A stretch of DNA of 32,221 nucleotides from Bradyrhizobium sp. (lineage in GTDB: Bacteria; Pseudomonadota; Alphaproteobacteria; Rhizobiales; Xanthobacteraceae): positions 1 through 32,221 of the forward strand of contig NZ_JAFATE010000244.1 of NCBI RefSeq assembly GCF_019244115.1, written 5' to 3'. Position numbers and translations under genes: made by a program. Below the pieces are notes generated by a model. That model saw only the letters and a list, made by a program, of their open reading frames with translations. It had not been told where the DNA came from and ran no database searches. Of the stretch, positions 29,252 to 32,221 are shown piece after piece (position 1 is the first letter of the stretch; each line of letters starts with the position of its first letter).

Positions 29252-29641
29252 CTAGTTCGCGTAGCGGGCGGTCAGGTCCTTGGAGATTTTTGAGCCCTCG
29301 TCGATGTAGCGGCGGATCGCGACCAGGGCCGCCGGCGTGCAGGTCCGATAGGTCTGCTGAAAGCCGTTATAGCCACGGTTGAAGCCGGCGATCATCCGGG
29401 TGCGACGGTCGCCAGAGGGCGTCTCGGCGTCGATCAGCGCCTGCATCTCGTTGCGCCACTTGCCGCCTTCATTGGTGCCGCAGATGCCGCGCAGATAGTG
29501 CAGGGTTCCGAGGATCTCGGCGAGCCGCTGCAGGTCGCCGTCGAACGGTGCCGCGGCATCCTGCGCCCGCGCCGGGGCGAGGGCGCAGACCGAGAGCAGG
29601 ATCAGGGCGGCAGCCGCAGGCTTGGATTTGAAGGGGCTCAC
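29252..29641 (-). CDS. TIGR02301-like secreted protein
   Basis: The 129-residue product has a signal peptide (PAAAALILLSVCALAPARAQ, cleavage near residue 26) and a mature domain with LAEILGTLHYLRGICG, WRNEMQALIDAE, RRTRMIAGFNRGYNGFQQTY and two cysteines that could be bridged. The pattern matches TIGR02301, small periplasmic proteins of Rhizobiales with no known function, usually beside a Nudix gene as here. The start is GTG 29641 and has only a weak purine stretch upstream; it lies 80 bp after the Nudix stop and is probably cotranscribed. Confidence 0.78.
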   Translation of the reverse strand: MSPFKSKPAAAALILLSVCALAPARAQDAAAPFDGDLQRLAEILGTLHYLRGICGTNEGGKWRNEMQALIDAETPSGDRRTRMIAGFNRGYNGFQQTYRTCTPAALVAIRRYIDEGSKISKDLTARYAN

Positions 29642-29721
29642 AACCCCGATTGTATGGCGCCGCCCGGCATCGGAAGCAAGTTGATTGAAGATGTTGAGGT
29701 TCGGCCCGGGAGCGACTGGGG

Positions 29722-30165
29722 TCAGCCGACGACCAGCTTGCGCGCGGCTGCGACGATCTCCTCAAGGCCGCCGGTGAGTTTCAGGCTGCCGATCTCTTCG
29801 GGCGCCAGCCATTGGAAATCGTCATGTTCCTCATTCAGGTGCGGTTCCCTGTCCACCCACCTCGCCGCGAACGACAGGATGAGATAGTGCCCCGAGCCGG
29901 CGGCCTGCGGCAGCACCTCGCGCCAGCCGGCGAGACCGAGAATTTCGATTTTCAGGCTGGTTTCCTCGTCGACTTCCCGGTGCAGGGCTGCATGCAGCGA
30001 CTCACCGAACTCGACGCGGCCACCGGGCAGCGAGTAGAATCCCTTGGCCGGGGAACGCGCCCGCCGTACCAACAAGACCTTCCCTTCCCGAAAAATCGCC
30101 GCGCTGACGGCAAGCTGGGGGCGCGGCGGCTGGGGTCCCGATGCCGGATCGGATGGCCCGGGCAT
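29722..30165 (-). CDS. Nudix hydrolase (MutT-like)
   Basis: Nudix enzymes cleave nucleoside diphosphates linked to another group; substrates range from oxidised dNTPs to sugar nucleotides. The 147-residue product has the strand AVSAAIFREGKVLLVRRA and a Nudix box at residues 49-71 (G-x5-E-x7-REVDEE), which retains the metal-binding Arg63, Glu64, Glu67 and Glu68. The conserved glycine near the end of the box is replaced by Ser70. The ATG at 30165 is chosen over the TTG at 30168; it overlaps the stop of the upstream gene by 1 nt (TGATG), a sign of coupled translation. The first 17 residues are proline-rich. The substrate cannot be predicted. Confidence 0.9.
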   Translation of the reverse strand: MPGPSDPASGPQPPRPQLAVSAAIFREGKVLLVRRARSPAKGFYSLPGGRVEFGESLHAALHREVDEETSLKIEILGLAGWREVLPQAAGSGHYLILSFAARWVDREPHLNEEHDDFQWLAPEEIGSLKLTGGLEEIVAAARKLVVG

Positions 30166-30674
30166 CAATGCGTCATGATGTAGTCGACGTCGCCCTCGGA
30201 GCCGCCATTGATCACGCCGCCAGCGGCCATGACCAGCGGCTTGACCCAGGCGGTGGCCTGCTCGGCTAGCCTGGCGCGGGTCTTGTCCTGGCTCGCCTCG
30301 CGCATGGCCTGACCGACGGCCGTCAGGATCGACGTCATGGTGCCGGTGAGCTGGTCGAATTCGGCCCTGATCGCGGGATCGGCGGATTCATAAGCCGAGA
30401 TCGCCAGATCCCGGGCCTTGAAATTCGACGCATGGAAGTGTTCCGCGTACGACAAGGGCCGCCATTCCAGAAAGTCGCCCGCGCATTCCGGCATGTCCGG
30501 GATCATCTCAAGGAGCATGATCGCTTCATTGAAATGGTTGAGGTAATCGGTGGCAAGCCCGGTGCGCGGATTGATGTTGGCGGCGCGCAACTCGGCCGCC
30601 CGGTCCTCGTCGAGACCCATGGGAATCATGTGATCGGTATGTGCGCGCGTGGGTGTCGAAGTCATTGACGTCAT
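30165..30674 (-). CDS. Conserved-looking protein of unknown function (169 aa)
   Basis: I do not recognise a named domain. The 169-residue product is soluble and mostly helical, with no signal peptide or membrane segment. Notable stretches are TDYLNHFNEAIMLLEMIPDM, LEWRPLSYAEHFHASNFKARDL and a glycine-rich end (MAAGGVINGGSEGDVDYIM). ATG 30674 has AAGAG about 10 nt upstream; ATG 30665 is possible. The stop is shared by 1 nt with the Nudix start, making this the first gene of a three-gene unit with the Nudix and TIGR02301-like genes. It is divergent from the SRAP gene across 62 bp. Confidence 0.8.
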   Translation of the reverse strand: MTSMTSTPTRAHTDHMIPMGLDEDRAAELRAANINPRTGLATDYLNHFNEAIMLLEMIPDMPECAGDFLEWRPLSYAEHFHASNFKARDLAISAYESADPAIRAEFDQLTGTMTSILTAVGQAMREASQDKTRARLAEQATAWVKPLVMAAGGVINGGSEGDVDYIMTH

Positions 30675-30736
30675 CGTCGCACTCTTGGCACTTGGGGTTA
30701 AAAGGACCTGAACGATGGGCTGATTATGGCGAGATA

Positions 30737-31504
30737 ATGTGCGGACGGTTCGTAATTACCTCACCTCCTGATGCCTTGCGGCTAATTTTTGGTTACGTCG
30801 AACAGCCAAATTTCCCGCCAAGGCATAATATTGCGCCGACACAACCTGTGCCTGTTGTCATCATCGAGAACGGTGCGCGGCATGTTCGGCTGATGCGGTG
30901 GGGTCTCGTGCCGGCCTGGGTCAAGGATCCCCGGTCCTTTTCGCTGCTGATCAACGCCCGTTCGGAAAGCGTTAAGGACAAGCCGGCCTTCAAGAATGCG
31001 CTAAAACGCCGGCGCTGCCTGATCCCGGCCGACGGCTATTACGAGTGGCAGGCGGCCGATGGCCGCAAACATCCGTTCTTCATCTATCGCCGCGACGGAC
31101 ATGCCTTTGCGCTCGCCGGCGTCGCCGAAACCTGGGCCGGTCCCAACGGCGAGGAGGTCGACACGGTTGCAATCGTGACCGCGCCCGCGAGCGAGGACCT
31201 CGCGGTGCTGCACGATCGCGTCCCCGTGTCGATCGCGCCGTCGGATTTCGCGCGCTGGCTCGACTGCAATGCGTTCGATGTCGAGGAGATCATGCCACTG
31301 CTCGCCCAGCCGCAGGCGGCCGAGTTCACCTGGCATGAGGTGTCGAGCAGGGTCAACAGCGCGGGCAATGACGATGCGCAGTTGCTCTTGCCGATCACGG
31401 CGGAGCAGCGCGCCGCGGAAGAGCCGAAGGGCGCGAAGAAAGCCGCGACCCGCAAAGCCACGTCATCGCCACGCGGCGATGACGGGCAGGGGAGTTTGTT
31501 TTGA
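30737..31504 (+). CDS. yedK: SRAP-domain abasic-site DNA-protein crosslinking protein (YedK/HMCES family)
   Basis: SRAP proteins cap abasic sites in single-stranded DNA by forming a stable thiazolidine link through the N-terminal cysteine. The 255-residue product starts MCGRF, so Cys2 becomes the first residue after Met removal; this fixes the start at ATG 30737, although longer frames exist upstream. Other active-site residues are in place: Asn73 (LINARSE), Glu103 (DGYYEW) and His159 (VLHDRVPV). A basic, lysine-rich tail follows (GAKKAATRKATSSPRGDD) and ends in QGSLF (residues 251-255), which resembles the bacterial sliding-clamp motif QL(S/D)LF. The upstream site GGCGAG is very close to the ATG. 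Confidence 0.93.
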   Translation: MCGRFVITSPPDALRLIFGYVEQPNFPPRHNIAPTQPVPVVIIENGARHVRLMRWGLVPAWVKDPRSFSLLINARSESVKDKPAFKNALKRRRCLIPADGYYEWQAADGRKHPFFIYRRDGHAFALAGVAETWAGPNGEEVDTVAIVTAPASEDLAVLHDRVPVSIAPSDFARWLDCNAFDVEEIMPLLAQPQAAEFTWHEVSSRVNSAGNDDAQLLLPITAEQRAAEEPKGAKKAATRKATSSPRGDDGQGSLF

Positions 31505-31560
31505 GGTGCGGACGGACCACCCGCTGGTTGATTGGGCTCAACCGAAGCACCGGCGGCGGT

Positions 31561-31673
31561 GCGGCCCCTCCGCCTTTGCGGGGGAGAGCTGGGGAGGGGG
31601 GTACCCAGCCGCGAGCTGCATCCTGGGACCTCCACCCCCGACCCCTGCCCGCAAGGGGGAGGGGAGAAGAACC
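31561..31673. repeat. GC-rich rhizobial intergenic repeat after the SRAP gene
   Basis: CCCCTCCGCCTTTGCGGGGG and ACCCCTGCCCGCAAGGGGGA face each other across about 60 bp, giving a long imperfect palindrome with CTGGGGAGGGGGGT..ACCTCCACCCCCGAC inside. This is the familiar 'CCCTCCCCCTTGCGGGGGAGGG' family of dispersed repeats in rhizobial genomes. It separates the convergent SRAP and NudK-like genes and may end both transcripts. Confidence 0.7.
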
Positions 31674-31696
31674 TGCGTGCTATCAACTTCCGCGTC

Positions 31697-32221
31697 TCAT
31701 TTGAAAATCTTCAGCGCGGCGTACTGCAGCAGCATGATGGTCTTGGCGTCGACGATACGCCCATTGTCAATCATGGCGAGCGCCTCGTCGAAGGACAGCT
31801 CGAGCACCTCGATGTCCTCGCCCTCATGCGCAAGACCGCCGCCGGCACCGATCCGCATCTCCGGCTCGTATTCGCCGACGAAAAAATGGATCTTCTCGGT
31901 CACCGCGCCCGGGCTCATGAATGCTTCAAAGATCTCGCGGACGTCGTGCAGGCGATAGCCGCTCTCCTCCTCGGCTTCGGCGCGGATCCGCACATCCGGA
32001 TGGGCATCGTCGAGCAGGCCTGCGATGGCCTCGATCAGCAGGTCGTCATGGCCATTGATATAGGCTGGATAGCGGAATTGGCGGATCAGCACGATCGTGC
32101 GTTGTCTGAGATTGTAGGGCAGGAGCGCCGCCGCATTGCCGCGCTCGAACACGTCGCGCGTTTGCTGCTGCCAGCGGCCGTCGCTGCGCCGCCACTCGAA
32201 GGTCGTGCTCGTGACCTTGGC
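31697..32221 (-). CDS. nudK: NudK-type Nudix hydrolase (5' end beyond window)
   Basis: The frame is open to the right edge of the window, so the true start lies outside; 174 residues are visible, beginning AKVTSTTFEWRRSDGRWQQQ. An internal GTG at 32152 is not the start because conserved sequence continues upstream of it. The sequence follows E. coli NudK, which hydrolyses GDP-mannose and related nucleotide sugars (ADP-ribose in relatives): TRDVFERGNAAALLPYN, VLIRQFRYP, IEAIAGLLDD, then AEAEEESGYRL and MSPGAVTEKIHFFVGEY. The Nudix box keeps the metal-binding glutamates and the family spacing, but the usual Glu six residues after its Gly is His. Confidence 0.88.
   Translation of the reverse strand, partial: AKVTSTTFEWRRSDGRWQQQTRDVFERGNAAALLPYNLRQRTIVLIRQFRYPAYINGHDDLLIEAIAGLLDDAHPDVRIRAEAEEESGYRLHDVREIFEAFMSPGAVTEKIHFFVGEYEPEMRIGAGGGLAHEGEDIEVLELSFDEALAMIDNGRIVDAKTIMLLQYAALKIFK

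Noticed and set aside
29722..30165. Nudix + HD + phosphatase + SRAP cluster as a phage-defence island
   Set aside because: Each family has ordinary housekeeping roles, the codon use matches the neighbours, and there are no integrase, effector or mobile-element signs.

Overview
The window reads as a chromosomal segment of an alphaproteobacterium of the Bradyrhizobium / Rhodopseudomonas group (Nitrobacteraceae). The grounds are the high GC with strong third-position GC bias, the protein families (DUF1236, DUF3096, a TIGR02301-like protein, a NadQ-like regulator, a rhizobial-type nadABC operon) and intergenic palindromic repeats of the kind scattered through rhizobial genomes (cores GGTGGGCA..TGCCCACC and GCCGTCATTGCGAG..CTCGCAATGACGGC). 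This assignment is inference; no rRNA or tRNA is present.

Layout. 1-5.5 kb: a truncated DUF1236 secreted protein (minus), a 51-residue DUF3096 membrane protein, ppdK (pyruvate phosphate dikinase with an Ala/Lys/Pro-rich N-terminal extension) and a SleB-type cell-wall hydrolase. 5.6-9.4 kb: the de novo NAD operon nadA-nadB-nadC on the minus strand, headed by a perfect 11-bp inverted repeat just upstream of the nadA ribosome binding site. 9.75-12.9 kb (plus): an MFS transporter, an AcuI/YhdH-type reductase and an unknown secreted protein. 13.2-24.7 kb: six consecutive methyl-accepting chemotaxis proteins in the same direction, with different sensor domains (small helical-bundle types, HBM-like, two sCache) joined to nearly identical signalling domains. 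24.7-30.7 kb (minus): a NadQ-like Nudix/winged-helix regulator coupled to a tyrosine-phosphatase-like protein, an HD hydrolase, tag, ygfZ and several small proteins, many joined by 1- or 4-nt overlaps. 30.7-32.2 kb: an SRAP protein (plus) and a truncated NudK-type Nudix hydrolase (minus).

How the genes work together. nadA, nadB and nadC together make nicotinate mononucleotide from aspartate, and the likely regulator of that operon (NadQ-like) lies about 15 kb away in the same window. The chemoreceptor block carries no cheA, cheW, cheR or cheB, so the receptors must feed a signalling complex encoded elsewhere. The 25.7-32 kb part is rich in DNA-repair and nucleotide-housekeeping families (Tag, SRAP, HD, Nudix) and in the YgfZ Fe-S maintenance factor.

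Most noteworthy: (i) the receptor array shows sensor/signalling module shuffling or gene conversion; (ii) four of the six receptor genes share a palindromic upstream element CCGTA-N4-TACGG, three of them with TTAA at identical spacing; (iii) the fifth receptor gene has a nested hairpin that ends 2 nt before its start codon and covers the ribosome-binding position; (iv) a candidate operator/regulator pair exists for NAD synthesis; (v) the SRAP protein ends in a possible sliding-clamp motif.
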